Of a stretch of DNA of 64,000 nt, positions 47,510 to 59,270 are shown in pieces. Source of the DNA: Berghia stephanieae (lineage: Eukaryota; Mollusca; Gastropoda; Nudibranchia; Aeolidiidae); assembly GCA_034508935.3 (NCBI GenBank), contig CM067446.1:26300630-26364629 (forward strand). Reading direction: 5' to 3'. The notes beneath the pieces are model-generated. The model was not told the DNA's origin, ran no database searches, and saw only the letters and a program-made list of their open reading frames with translations. The translations under genes and the position numbers were made by a program. Position 1 is the stretch's first letter; each line of letters starts with the position of its first letter.

Positions 47510-47699
47510 ATTATCACCTACCTACACGATCGGTTATGTAAAAGTACCGTCATCAATGGGCGTATGGGAAATCCAACAACCAACCAACACCAATTTTTCC
47601 GACTTGGACTTGCTTTTTTGTCAACAAATGCCTATGCTCTTTCTTGAAGATAAAACTAAATACCCAACAGTGAACTGTGAAGGAAAACCTACTGGTGCT
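47510..47699. repeat. Dispersed repeat C, copy 1
   Basis: Shares CGTATGGGAAATCCAA, CCAACACCAATTTTTCCGAC and ATGCCTATGCTCTTTCTTGA with 48309-48510 at high identity. Not recognised as a known family. Confidence 0.85.
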
Positions 47700-47824
47700 C
47701 GACATGGAATTGAACATACGCTCGGAAAGGAGCCATCAAATGTAACATAGCAGACTCTAAATTGGAGCCCCAGTGCAGAAGAAAGGTCGGGAGACCAAAA
47801 GAAAAAAAAAATATTTTTTTTAAA

Positions 47825-48120
47825 TTGAGCTTTATAAAGCGCAATATCCACTGAATGTGCTCAAAGCGCTATACAAGGGGTCCCTGGTCAACAGCAACAT
47901 TTAACATGTAGGACGGGACATGACGCCTGTTAGGCGATATTACAATTTTCGGACACAGACAACGTTGTTAACGGCCAGGTACTCATTTTACACCTGAGTA
48001 CGGTGAGAGAATGTGAGTAAAGAGCCTTCTCCAAGGACTCAACTATGCGCCGAGCGCGAGGCTCGAACCCTGGACCTTCCGATCCGAAAGCGAGTGTCAT
48101 ACCACAAGACCACATAGCCG
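47825..48120 (-). mobile_element. SINE-A copy 3 (full length, minus)
   Basis: The complement of the whole SINE-A unit: starts with AAGCGCAATATCCACTGAAT and ends with GGCTCGAACCCTGGACC and TACCACAAGACCACATAGCC. It sits between the two copies of repeat C. Confidence 0.9.
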
Positions 48121-48308
48121 CATCATGAAGATCATCAACGGACAGAGTGGTGAGAGTAGGACAACCATGGCCCTAAATGAGGAAGAAAACCCTAAACCGG
48201 ATTTAAACTTTTAGGACCTTCTTTTTTTTTAAATCATTATTATTAAACTTGAGAGTGGAGGAGACTGGTCTAATATCAGCCGATGCATTTTCGAAAAGGT
48301 TTTTTTTT

Positions 48309-48510
48309 TTATCACCTACCTACACGACCGGTTATTTAAGTAAAAGTACTGTCTGCCCGTCGTCAACGGGCGTATGGGAAATCCAAAAACCAACCAACAC
48401 CAATTTTTCCGACTTGGACTTGCTTTTTTGTCCACAAATGCCTATGCTCTTTCTTGAAGATCGAATGGACAGATAAAACTAAATAGCCAACAGGAAAACC
48501 TACCGGTGCG
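48309..48510. repeat. Dispersed repeat C, copy 2
   Basis: Second copy of the 47510-47699 unit, with small insertions (CTGTCTGCCCGT and CGAATGGACAG). Confidence 0.85.
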
Positions 48511-48968
48511 AATAAACAACTACATACTGAACGTTCCATCACTATTAGCACCCATAGTAATAACCACTTGATTGAGAGACCCGCCAATGTGCAGAAAATA
48601 AAATTTGAGTCGCAATCACCTATCATGTCAATTATTAAAGCATGTCCATACGTATTTGTGTCAGTCGTGGGGTCATCTACTTGTTGTAAGTTGTAACAGC
48701 TTGAACTGCGCTTGATCAATACAGTACGCCCAACAATCGTATCATGCTTAGATAAACACGCCACCCAGGGAGCATTCGGGTTCGATTCTCTATGCTTTGT
48801 AAAATCGTGCTGTTGGCTGAACTCATTCTTTAATTGTTCTTACTACTTACTACTGTTACTATAAGCTTTACGGTAAAATCTTTTAAACGCAGGTTTTGAA
48901 AAATTATAGCCGCGCGTAAAAAAATCAACCAAACTACTACTCCGTGATGTTTGAGGTTCACACATACA
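48511..48968. other. Intergenic: nothing recognised
   Basis: No supported feature. Confidence 0.45.
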
Positions 48969-48969
48969 C

Positions 48970-49335
<366 letters not shown>

Positions 49336-49491
49336 TTAATGAAAGAAACTACACTATTATTACTATTATTCAAAAGGATAAATTGATGTGATGGATTATT
49401 TTGCAAATCTTGAATCAGCTATTTAATACTAAATTAATAACATTTATATTGCCCATTTTCAATATTACATAATGCTCAAAGCGATTTTTTT

Positions 49492-49776
49492 TTAATTGAG
49501 CATTTATCGAGTGCAATACCCACTAAACGTGCTCAAAGCGCTTTACAAAGGGTCCATAGCTAACACTAATACTTAACGCGTAGGACGAGACATGACGCCC
49601 TTTACACTATAATATTACTTTTTTTTTAATGACAGAGACAACTGTTCAGCCAGGTACTAATTTTACACCCGAGCATGGTGAGAGAATGTGAGTAAAGAGA
49701 CTTTCCCCAGAACTAAAACCCAGGACCTTGCGACGCGATCTGAAGGCTAATGTTCCACAAGACTACACGGCCGCAC
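49492..49776 (-). mobile_element. SINE-A copy 4 (minus, diverged)
   Basis: Complement of SINE-A, with GTGCTCAAAGCGCTTTACAA, TTTACACCCGAGCATGG and a decayed head ACTAAAACCCAGGACCTTGC that has lost the B-box match. Older than copies 2 and 3 by eye. Confidence 0.85.
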
Positions 49777-50263
49777 TTATACAAAACAAAACAATTAGCA
49801 AATGCATTGCTCTCTTTAGGGTCATTGGTAAAGAACAGAGCAGCAAAAGACTTGTGTTTTGTCAGCAATAAATAAGACAGGACAATGTATCAGTGGCGAC
49901 TATATAAGTGGTTTTTATTACGCACTCAGATCAATAAGACCCAATCTGACCTTTCATATATATTTACTCTTCTACTCATTCTCCAAAACTTTTTGATCAA
50001 TATGTGAGGCGTCAGCTCCTTCTCCCTTCTGCCCCACTCTACCCCCCCCCCCCCCACCCCACCCCCCAAACACACACACACGCGCACAGCACACACAGAC
50101 ACAGAACACACAGAGAGTAATAATAAAATACGGTTGAGAGAGAACTTGGAATGTCATTGATAACGCCTAAGACAATAATAACGGGACATGATCGGAACTC
50201 TGATCAACTGGAAAACCCGTGGGGGTAAATAAAAGTCAGTCAGTCCTGATACTGATCCCAACA

Positions 50264-50522
50264 TTGGAGACGATGGGTAGATCTGATCATTAAGAGGAGA
50301 GAAGAAAATTCACTTCACTCATAGAAACAACTTTAAATGATCTCATTTTTGCGGTGCTTATATGTAATATTTCATACACTGTAACGAGATCCCACAATTA
50401 AGTTGCTTTGTTGTTTGTTTGTTTTTTTGTTGTTTTTTTTTTTTTGGGGGGGGGGGGGGGGGGGAGGGGGTAATTTTGCAATAAGCGAAAAAAGGGATTC
50501 AGATTTAATTATGATTATTAGG

Positions 50523-50607
<85 letters not shown>

Positions 50608-50846
50608 GGAGATGATGGGTAGCCTGTTAAACATTAAGAGGAGAAAAGAAAAGTCCTTCACTCATAGAGAAACTACGTACACACTTTAAATGATCCCATT
50701 TTTGCGGTTTTTATAGGCAATATTTCATACACTGTAGCGAGGTCCCACAATTAAGTTGTTTTGTTGTTTGTTTTTTATTTTTAATTTGGGGAGGAGGTAA
50801 TTTTGCAATAAGTAATAAAAGGGATTCAGATTTAATCATGATTATT

Positions 50847-50922
<76 letters not shown>
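50264..50922. repeat. Tandem duplication of about 330 bp, each unit ending in (CT)n
   Basis: Unit 1 is about 50264-50604 and unit 2 about 50605-50922. Both contain GATGGGTAG, TTAAGAGGAGA, TTTCATACACTGTA, CCCACAATTAAGTTG and GGTAATTTTGCAATAAG in the same order and close with 70-80 bases of (CT)n. Unit 1 has a run of about 22 G (50446-50464) that is reduced in unit 2. Confidence 0.92.
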
Positions 50923-50925
<3 letters not shown>

Positions 50926-51130
50926 GTTTTTTTTTCTTCTTCCTTCCTCTCCTGTTTCAGGACAAGAGAATACATCATTGTATGTTACTTAAGTTACTAT
51001 AATGAGCAAATAAATGTGGGGTTAATGTTAAAACAAAGCATACGACATGAAAAAGACGAATTAAGCAATGGATTACATACAGGAAATTGAGTACAAAGTA
51101 AAAATGCTCAAACTAAGGATTTTACACACC

Positions 51131-51159
<29 letters not shown>

Positions 51160-51162
<3 letters not shown>

Positions 51163-51295
51163 TTTTGAAGTTAAAGACACAAATCTAAATTTCAATAACC
51201 AATCTGTTAAAACGGTCAAAAGCTTTAAATATCTGGGCATTACACTCGATGATGATCTACAGTTTAAAACTCATAGTAACTATCACACCATCAAA

Positions 51296-51329
<34 letters not shown>

Positions 51330-51930
51330 TAATAATAATAATAATAATAATAAATAATATAATAATAATAATAATAATAATAATACTTTATTGCATCCCA
51401 AAAAGGAAATTTTTTTTACAGACGTGTAATAATTTACAAAATAAGATAAAAATACAATGGAAATAGAATGTATAGATAAAAAAGGAGCAGCTCCATAACC
51501 AGAGCCGCGCTTTATAATATGAATGCAACCGATGTCTCCACATTCTCAGGAAACTAAATTCCTTCAATGTTAAAGCGACAAGATTGGTACAAATATATAA
51601 AGCCCTCATTCTAAGAGTAATAACCATCCGGCACAGCAGATATGGAGTGAAGGATAAAGCAAAACTGCAGAGACAAATTCAAGAGTTGTCAAACACTATC
51701 AACAAGAAGCTGCTAGAAAACTTGGGTCATGCCCACAGCACTGTCATTGAAAGAAAGGCCTTCAGTATCATCAAACAATGTACACCATAGCAAATTAACT
51801 CTACTTCTATCAGTGAAACGAAAAAGAGAGTCGAAAAGCTGCACTAATTGACACAAATCTACATTTGTCCCGATGGCCATCAAAGCACTGAAGCAATAAT
51901 ACTCTAAGTCCAAATAAATAGATGGATTAG
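51160..51930 (+). mobile_element. LINE fragment split by a later insertion
   Basis: The plus strand reads FNNQSVKTVKSFKYLGITLD near 51190-51255, the RT thumb motif. After the inserted segment it reads RCLHILRKLNSFNV, IYKALILRVITIRHSRYGVK, DKAKLQRQIQ and AFSIIKQC (about 51510-51790), the C-terminal arm typical of Rex1/L2-like LINEs. It is frame-broken and 5' truncated. Confidence 0.8.
51295..51495 (-). mobile_element. LINE 3' end inserted into another LINE
   Basis: On the minus strand the segment ends TTTCCTTTTTGGGATGCAAT followed by AAAGTATTATT and an (ATT)n tail of about 90 bases (seen as (AAT)n on the plus strand). CAATAAAGT plus triplet tail is a LINE terminus. It interrupts the plus-strand LINE and is therefore the younger insertion. 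No coding sequence remains. Confidence 0.65.
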
Positions 51931-51939
51931 ATGAGAAGA

Positions 51940-52216
51940 TATTCAACATCACCATTGTTATTGTCTTCATCATCGGATTCAAAACCCCTACTTCGGTCAT
52001 CACAATAATAATGAAAATCCTCATAATCACAATCATCATCATATTATCACCCCCTTCAAAAGCATCATCTTTAAAATTATCACAAAATACTTTCATCATA
52101 AACATCACCATCACCATTATCATAATCATCTCTATCATCATCAATATTATAATTATTATTATCCCATCATCATTAATATTTCCAAAATTACTATCATCAT
52201 CATCATTATTATAATG

Positions 52217-52251
<35 letters not shown>

Positions 52252-52267
52252 TAATAATTATAATAAT

Positions 52268-52301
<34 letters not shown>

Positions 52302-52915
52302 TTTAGATTTATCATTATTATTATTTATTATAATAATTATTATTTAAGAATATAATGTATGATGACATTTCAATTAATAATAAATCTGTTAAATCAAAAA
52401 TGAAAATGGAGTAAAACTTCTCCTTAAATTGGAATTTAACATCGTGATTTAATAGAAGAACAGACGATAATCAGGTCGAGCAAAGACGTAAATCCCTGAA
52501 AATTACAATTAAACCCCTGAATCCTCCGGAAACATAAAACATACATTTGAAAAAGGTACCTACAAACTTGAAAGTAGCAGATGACAATTTTTTTTTTTAA
52601 ATTATCAAGGAACGTACAGTACCTATGATCCTAGTTAGTATACGCTTACATGAAGTGCAAAATAGTGACGAAAAAAGTAGAAAGATTGTGGCAATACCAT
52701 CTGACATTCTACATGTCTTATGTAAAATATGCACTATGCACTACTATGAAATATGTAGCCTGATAACTTTTGCTCCAACAATGCGCATAGTGTTAGTGTT
52801 AACACAAGATTTAGTGGCACATAGGTAAATGTCAATGTTACTGATTACAAAGTTGCCAATCTCTGATTTTTGTTACTTTGTCAATTTTGGAATTTAAGTG
52901 ATTTATTCAAAACAA
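51940..52915. other. Low-complexity (ATC)/(AAT) region, then nothing recognised
   Basis: About 51950-52350 is degenerate (ATC)n, (ATT)n and (AAT)n. Long open frames in it are translations of the repeat. 52350-52915 has no supported feature. Confidence 0.6.
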
Positions 52916-52918
52916 ATA

Positions 52919-53582
52919 CAGTAGAAATACATTAAACCGAAACTTTGGGGACCTTCTAAACCATTTCGGTTTAAAGACATTTTGGTTTAAAGCAAGTTCC
53001 CGCTTTGCAATGGTTTTCAAGGGTGGTACTATTTAATTGCTCATTTAATCGTATCATCGGTTGTTTCCCCTTAAATAAAGTTGTTGAATAAATGCCGTCT
53101 TGGTAACCATTTATTTATTTATTTCTGTTTGTTTTTTTTTCTTTAAATCTTTGTGGTTTCAAAGGCCTAATTACATACCCCCTCACACACACATTAAACA
53201 CAATGGAAATGAAATGGCATGTCAATGGTAAGTTGTCTACACCCACCCCAGTTATTGTCGTGGTGTTGAAATTTGAAAATCCAGTCAGTTCCAAAGCATC
53301 AGCACACGAGCGAGAACATCTTGCCTGCGTGATTCTACACTCCCACCTCCCTTTCTTTCCTCCCTTTTTGCCTGCCAGTCACCCATTGTCTTCCTTTTCC
53401 AGTCTGTGCAATTGTGGTTGGCCAAGCCCAAGTGCAGTGATTGAAGTGTTTGCAAACCCCTAACCCCCAACCCACCCCTCACCTTATACTTACTTTACAC
53501 TCTTTGTTTAATATCGCCGGGCATTATTGCGGTTTATGGCATTTTTCGGTTTAGCCTCTTTCGATTTAAAGTAATTCTACTG
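52919..53582. mobile_element. Pogo-like non-autonomous TIR element, 664 bp
   Basis: Left end CAGTAGAAATACATTAAACC and right end (inverted) CAGTAGAATTACTTTAAATC match at 17 of 20 positions, and TA flanks both (52917-52918, 53583-53584). TTTCGGTTTAAAG-type words repeat within 60 bases of each end, as in the element at 15731. No transposase is visible. Confidence 0.85.
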
Positions 53583-53834
53583 TAATCTAAAAATAAATCG
53601 ACAATGACATAACGAAAATAAGTCTAACTTAACTTAAGTCAGCTATAAACAATAGCATAACTGCAATATTTGCAATTGGTGTGTACTTATTTGCAGGTCT
53701 GACATCCGAACCCACTTATGGACCTAGTTTAACATTGTTAGTTGTAATGGACAGTATTTTGCATAATTTTCTTGAGATTTCCATTACAACAATGAGCCCA
53801 TAAGGAATTGGGTTATCAGACCTGCAAATAAGGA

Positions 53835-54685
53835 TGTCACATAATTAGGTTATAGTATCATATTATAAATTCAGAAAAGTGAGTGGAGCAGGCACTTATG
53901 TTGGTAACAACAAGATATGAAGTGAGTAGAAAAGTGCCAGAAGACAATAGAGAATAAAAAAAATTTTTCCGCGGCGGTGGTGGGGTTTGAACCTGCGACC
54001 TTATTGGTACGACAACTCCGCCTGGCAGGTGAGAGCGTGGCTCTACCGTGTGAGCTATCCACGAACACAAAAATATTCGTTTCAAACCCAAAGTCATTTC
54101 TAGATCCCTCTCTCACCCACTTCTTGAGATCGCCGATTCGTTCACCACCATCGCGAAGTAGTTTTGACCAGCAGTTAAGCTTAATAGCCAATATTCTCAT
54201 CACAAACATATAACATAGAAACGATTGAGACATTGAGTATGCTCCGGTGTATGGGGTGAATTTTTAATTCAGAAAAGTGAGTGGAGCAGGCACTTATGTT
54301 GGTAACAACAAGATATGAAGTGAGTAGAAAAGTGCCAGAAGACAATAGAGAATAAAAATTTTTTTTGGGTTTGAAACGAATATTTTTGTGTTCGTGGATA
54401 GCTCACACGGTAGAGCCACGCTCTCACCTGCCAGGCGGAGTTGTCGTACCAATAAGGTCGCAGGTTCAAACCCCACCACCGCCGCGGAAAAAAAATTTTA
54501 TTCTCTATTGTCTTCTGGCACTTTTCTACTCACTTCATATCTTGTTAGTATCATATTATAGTAATCGAGTACATTGGGTTAAAAAGTGAAAATAATAGAC
54601 GGTTATGATTTAGATGTTCAAGCACACAAGACGTGTTTGTTGACTCTGTCATTGATTTAATAATATATAAGCCCACAATATGACA
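53835..54685 (+). repeat. 5' LTR (interrupted)
   Basis: Starts TGTCACATAAT and ends CACAATATGACA, like the 3' LTR. The sequence between 53868 and 54545 is a later retroposon; without it the LTR is about 158 bp. Confidence 0.93.
53868..54545 (-). mobile_element. Composite foldback tRNA-type SINE inserted in the 5' LTR
   Basis: Flanked by a 15-bp duplication of LTR sequence, TAGTATCATATTATA (53853-53867 and 54546-54560), typical of LINE-driven insertion. It holds a tRNA-like head twice: on the minus strand near 53985-54075 and on the plus strand near 54395-54475. Both have TAGCTCACACGGTAGAGC (A box) and CAGGTTCAAACCCCACC (B box). A 90-bp segment with AAAGTGCCAGAAGACAATAG occurs twice directly (from 53869 and 54266) and once inverted (54490-54545), so the insert folds back on itself. 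Confidence 0.88.
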
Positions 54686-54699
54686 TGGTGTCAGAAGTG
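54686..54699 (+). promoter_or_regulatory. Primer-binding site, tRNA-Leu type
   Basis: TGGTGTCAGAAGTG directly follows the 5' LTR and is complementary to the CACTTCTGACACCA 3' end of leucine tRNAs. Confidence 0.8.
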
Positions 54700-54850
54700 A
54701 ACGTTATTCCCAAATGGATTACCATTCATTTGAGGAATATTATACAGTTAAGTAATTTGTATTAGATAAATATATATTTTTTAATTCATTACTTGTCATA
54801 CCCGTCCCAGCTTCATACGAGGTCAAATAGGTCACTCAACTATTTAAAGG

Positions 54851-55660
54851 ATGCCTAAGTTTAACCCGCCAAATGAACTTAATTTTCAAAAGCCTGCATG
54901 GCAGGATTGGATAGAGCGTTTTTCTAGATTTCGACTAGCAACGAAATTAAATAAAGATGAGGGGATAGTACAAGTCTCTACCTTGATCTACGCAATGGGA
55001 CAAGAGGCAGAAAAGATTTTCAAGTCTTTTACGTTTGAAAACGAAAAGGAGAAGGATGACTACGATGTCGTTCTTGTTAAATTTGAGGAATATTTCATCC
55101 CAAAGATAAATGTTATTTTTGAAAGAGTTAAATTGCACAAGAGAAATCAACAAGACAACGAATCCATTGAAGAATTTGTTAAGTCACTGTATGAATTATC
55201 AGAACACTGTAACTTCAATGACAGAAATACGCAAATAAGAGACAGATTGGTCAGAGGAATTCAAGATAAACATCTATGTGAAAAGCTTCAATTGAAAGAA
55301 GACTTAACCCTTGAAAAGGCCATTGAAATTTCGAGAAACCACAAATTAATTAAACAACAAAACTCGGAATGTCTAACCAGAGAAGTTGAGGCTATGAGCC
55401 TACGGAAAAAGCACCGAGTGGCACTGCTAGTGAACGCGCAAATAGATAGCAGGAAACAAGGAGTATTCAGAAATCAAAATACTCAGAGATACAATAAAAA
55501 CAGTTTCCCGTCCACAAGAGACAGGGAAGAGCCAATGTTATGCGGACGATGCGGAACGATTCATCAGGCAAAAGATTGTCCAGCTTATGGAAAATTTTGT
55601 TTGAAGTGTAAAAAGAAAAACCATTTCGCACGAAGATGTAAAAATACAAAGGATATCGGA
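54851..55660 (+). mobile_element. LTR element: gag-like region with zinc knuckles
   Basis: A capsid-like region of about 200 residues rich in charged helices (ESIEEFVKSLYELSEHC is a typical retrotransposon gag segment) followed by two knuckles near 55550-55640: CGRCGTIHQAKDC and CLKCKKKNHFARRC. Confidence 0.85.
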
Positions 55661-55739
55661 GCGATATGTATCGATACCGAAATACAAGAGGCTGACAACT
55701 TTGTAGGGTCAGTTGGCGAAAAGGCGAAAGGTGACGTTG

Positions 55740-55960
55740 CGTGGAGTGTGAAATTATCAATCAACGACAAGCTTGTCAACTTCAAAATTGACACGGGGGC
55801 AGACATATCAATTCAAGACTGGAAAAAGAAACTTCATGAGACTGATAATATATTGCAAAGTCCCGCAGGTAGATTAAATATAATCGGATTTTTTGTGCAG
55901 CCTGTCACGTACAAGAACAACTGTTATAATCTGAGAATTTTTGTTGTTGACACGGAAAGT
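55740..55960 (+). mobile_element. LTR element: aspartic protease region
   Basis: FKIDTGADISI near 55780-55815 contains the DTGA active-site motif of retrotransposon proteases, just after the zinc knuckles. Confidence 0.8.
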
Positions 55961-56089
55961 CCACATTGCTCTTGAGCTGCGAGGATTCAGAAAGACTTAA
56001 GTTGGTAACCCGAATAAACGAAATCCAAATTCCTAGAACTGTCTTCGCCGCCACAGGGATAATGAAAACACAACCCGTAAAAATTGAGT

Positions 56090-56900
56090 TAAATGATAAT
56101 GCAGTGCCGCATGTAACAACTGTACCAAGGCGTATATCAATCCCATTATTGGAAAAGGTGAAAAAGGAATTAGAAAGAATGAGTAGCATGGGGAAAATTG
56201 AAGAAATTACAGAACCAACAGAATGGTATGCACCCATTGTTGTTGTTCCAAAACCTGGAAGTGATCAAATTCGACTTTGCGTCGATTTGACTAAGTTAAA
56301 TAAAGCAGTCAAAAGAGAAAGATTTACACTACCTACTGTAGATGACATTGCTCACAAGTTATCAGGAGCAAAGTATTTTAGCCGAATTGATTGCACCTCT
56401 GGATTTTGGCAAATACCCTTAGAGGAAACGAGCGCAAAACTTACAACTTTTATTACACCTTATGGCAGATATTACTTCAAAGTCTTACCATTTGGTATCA
56501 CCAGCGCAAGTGAGATTTTTCAGAGAAAAATGAAAGAGCTTATAAAAGACTGTGAAGGCTCAGATTCTTTTATTGATGACGTCATTATTTTTGGACGCAC
56601 AGAAGAGGAACATGGCAAAAGATTGCATGAAGTTCTTAAAGAGATTGAAAAGTCAGGGCTGAAACTAAATAAAGAAAAATGCGAATTTAAGAGGACAGAA
56701 ATAAAATTTTTAGGATTTAAAATAAACAAAGACGGCATGACACCTGATGATGAGAAAATCAGGGCAGTACAAGAATTAAGTGATCCAAAGAATGTATCAG
56801 AACTTAAAAGTATCCTGGGAATCATCAATTTCCTAGGAAGGCACTTACCGAACTTATCGACAACCTTAAAACCTTTATATGATTTGCTGAAGAGGACTGC
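56090..56900 (+). mobile_element. LTR element: reverse transcriptase domain
   Basis: Shows EWYAPIVVVPKPG, RLCVDLTKLNKAV, FSRIDCTSGFWQIPL, FGITSASEIFQ and the FIDDV catalytic block near 56570, then KFLGFKI. Order and wording are those of Ty3/Gypsy RTs of the Mag group. Confidence 0.92.
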
Positions 56901-56959
56901 CACATGGTACTGGGGACCTCAACAAGTAGAGGCTCTTAACAAAGTCAAGTCGAAATTAC

Positions 56960-57400
56960 GAATGCACCAGTGCTTGCTTTCTATGATCCTCTAAAACCAA
57001 CTATTGTCACAGCCGATAGCAGCTCATACGGAATGGGAGGAGCGCTACTTCAAAAATATGGAGACGAAATACGACCAGTCACATACTGCTCTCGAACGCT
57101 TACTCCTACAGAAAGAGGATATGCGCAAATAGAGAAGGAAACGTTAGCCGCTGTATGGGTATGTGAAAAGTTTTCCAGATTTTTAATAGGCTTGAAGTCA
57201 TTCACACTTGAGACAGATCACAAACCAATCGTACCACTCATAAATACAAAAGACCTTGACCGGACACCTCTGAGATGTCAACGGCTACTGATGAGACTTA
57301 TGAGATTTAATCCTATTGCAATCCATAAACCAGGAAAAGACTTACATTTGGCAGACACTCTGTCTAGAAAGCCACTCCAGATTGAAGATAAAACGTTGGA
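56960..57400 (+). mobile_element. LTR element: RNase H domain
   Basis: TADSSSYGMGGALLQ (first acidic residue), YAQIEKETLAAVW (catalytic Glu) and LETDHKPIVPL (third acidic residue), followed by HLADTLSR. Confidence 0.9.
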
Positions 57401-57599
57401 AATGGATGTTAATGCGTATGTAAATAGCATTGAAACACACCTGTGGAATGCAGACTTGGATGTCATAAGAAAGAAGACAGAAGAGGAAGGTGAAATGAGC
57501 TAACTGAAAGGACTAATCGTACAAGGTTGGCCGAAACACAAAAATAATGTACCTGTAAGCTGGAAGAAGTACTACGAAGAGAAAGGCAGCATGAGTACA

Positions 57600-58600
57600 C
57601 TTCATGGTCTCGTAGTTAAAGATAAGCGCATTGTTATCCCGCAAAGCATGAGAAAGGATGTTCTGAAACAAATACACGAGGGGCACCAAGGAATCAATAA
57701 ATGCCGTGAACGAGCAAGACAATCAGTGTGGTGGCCCAACATCAATAAGGAAATACTAAGCATGATCGAAAATTGTAAGCAATGTGAAGAAGCAAGACCG
57801 ACTAACAGGAAGGAGACACTGAAGCCAACACCTCTACCAGAGAGAACGTGGCAAAAAGCAGCTGCAGATTTATTCTATCACAAGAATAAAACATTCATTG
57901 TCTTAGTTGACTGTTATTCACGCTACGTTGAAATTGGATACCTGCCAAACCAGAGTTCCGTCACCACAATTCTGAAGCTAAAAAGTTTCTTTGCACGCCA
58001 CAGAATTCCTGAAATTCTGATCACAGACAATGGACCACAGTTTAGCAGCAGAGAATTTAAGCAATTTTCGAGAGAATGGCGATTCAAGCATCAGACTACT
58101 TCGCCACATTACCCGCAAGCTAATGGACAAGCAGAACGTGCTGTACAGATAGCAAAGAAAATATTAAGTCAAAAAGACCCTTTCACTGCTTTGCTTGCAT
58201 ACAGAAACTCAAAACACACATGGACGCAATTTACTCCATCTATGCTTAGCATGGGAAGAGAATTGAGAACAACAATTCCAGTTTTACCAGACAACCTGCT
58301 ACCTCAACACATTAGACCGAACATTGTCCAACAAAATGACGAAATCAGCAAATTCGCATACAAGACACAGTTCGACCAAAGACATGGTGCTAGAGACTTA
58401 CCACCATTGCAACCACAGGATCGAGTTTTAATCAAACCGGATGACAGGAAAGGATGGACAACGCCAGGTCGTATAATAAAGGTACAACCAACACCAAGAT
58501 CGTACACAGTGGACACAGGCACATCCATTTTAAGAAGAAATCGTTTACACATGATGCCTACAAGGAACAATAGGCCCTTAGCTACTGCATCTGGCGACAC
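57600..58600 (+). mobile_element. LTR element: integrase
   Basis: HHCC zinc-binding part (HEGHQG near 57676, CKQCEEARP near 57780), then the DDE core with DCYSRYVEIG near 57910, TDNGPQFSS near 58022 and PQANGQAERAVQ near 58115, and a GPY/F-like C-terminal module (PGRIIKVQPTPRSYTVDT). Confidence 0.92.
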
Positions 58601-59086
58601 AATGGAGTGGGACGACAACAGCTATAATTCCAACCTCGACCCTTCCCCAGAAATGAGGAAGAGCATGAAGCCAATTGTCCTGTAAGAGACGTTGGCAACA
58701 ATGCCAATGATGCTATTGCACAATCTTCATCCCAACCATACGTCACGCGAAGTGGGAGGAGAATAATTAGACCAGCTCGTTACCGACAGTAACAGCAAAT
58801 GTGTGTTAATGTTAATGTTGTAATAGATAAAACATGGCCTGTAGGTTTGGTTATCAAACCGCTCTGATTAGCAGATTAATTAAGTTGTCTGACTAGCAGA
58901 CTTAGGGACTCAAGAAAACTGAATAATCTTCATAAATTCGAACATTTGGCATTTGATGGACTGTTTTGAATTGGCATTAAATAATAATCATATACTAGGA
59001 ATAATATGTGAATGTGTGTGATAGGTAGGCTGAATTCATTTGGATTAAATTACAAGATCAAGACCAAGATATTATATTTTTAACTT

Positions 59087-59097
59087 AAAAGAGAAGA
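59087..59097 (+). promoter_or_regulatory. Polypurine tract
   Basis: AAAAGAGAAGA directly before the 3' LTR; the usual plus-strand primer site. Confidence 0.75.
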
Positions 59098-59265
59098 TGT
59101 CACATAATCAGGTTATAGTTATAGTATCATATTATAGTAATCGAGTACATTGGGTGGATTAAAAAGTGAAAATAATAAACGGTTATGATTTAGATGTTCA
59201 ACCAGACAAGACGTGTTTGTTGACTCTGTCATTGATTTAATAATATATAAGCCCACAATATGACA
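59098..59265 (+). repeat. 3' LTR, 168 bp
   Basis: TGTCACATAATC to CACAATATGACA, TG...CA ends. Followed by the target duplication AAGGA. The short LTR is compatible with Mag-like elements. Confidence 0.95.
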
Positions 59266-59270
59266 AAGGA

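Larger units (their letters stand above)
53830..59270 (+). mobile_element. Ty3/Gypsy LTR retrotransposon, Mag/SURL-like, nearly complete fossil
   Basis: Both LTRs are present (53835-54685, enlarged by an insertion, and 59098-59265) and the element is flanked by the perfect 5-bp duplication AAGGA (53830-53834, 59266-59270). Parts in order: 5' LTR, primer-binding site, gag-like region with two zinc knuckles, protease, reverse transcriptase, RNase H, integrase, purine tract, 3' LTR. This pol order is that of Ty3/Gypsy, and the RT wording resembles Mag-clade elements of invertebrates. Apart from the insertion the LTRs differ by only a few substitutions and two small indels, so it is fairly young. 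The coding part looks broken, by about three breaks, so I treat it as a fossil. Confidence 0.95.

Noticed and set aside
53871-54469. Repeated 66-120-codon open frames in the 5' LTR insert
   Set aside because: They are translations of the tRNA-type SINE and its inverted copy, including the promoter boxes, and not a protein gene.
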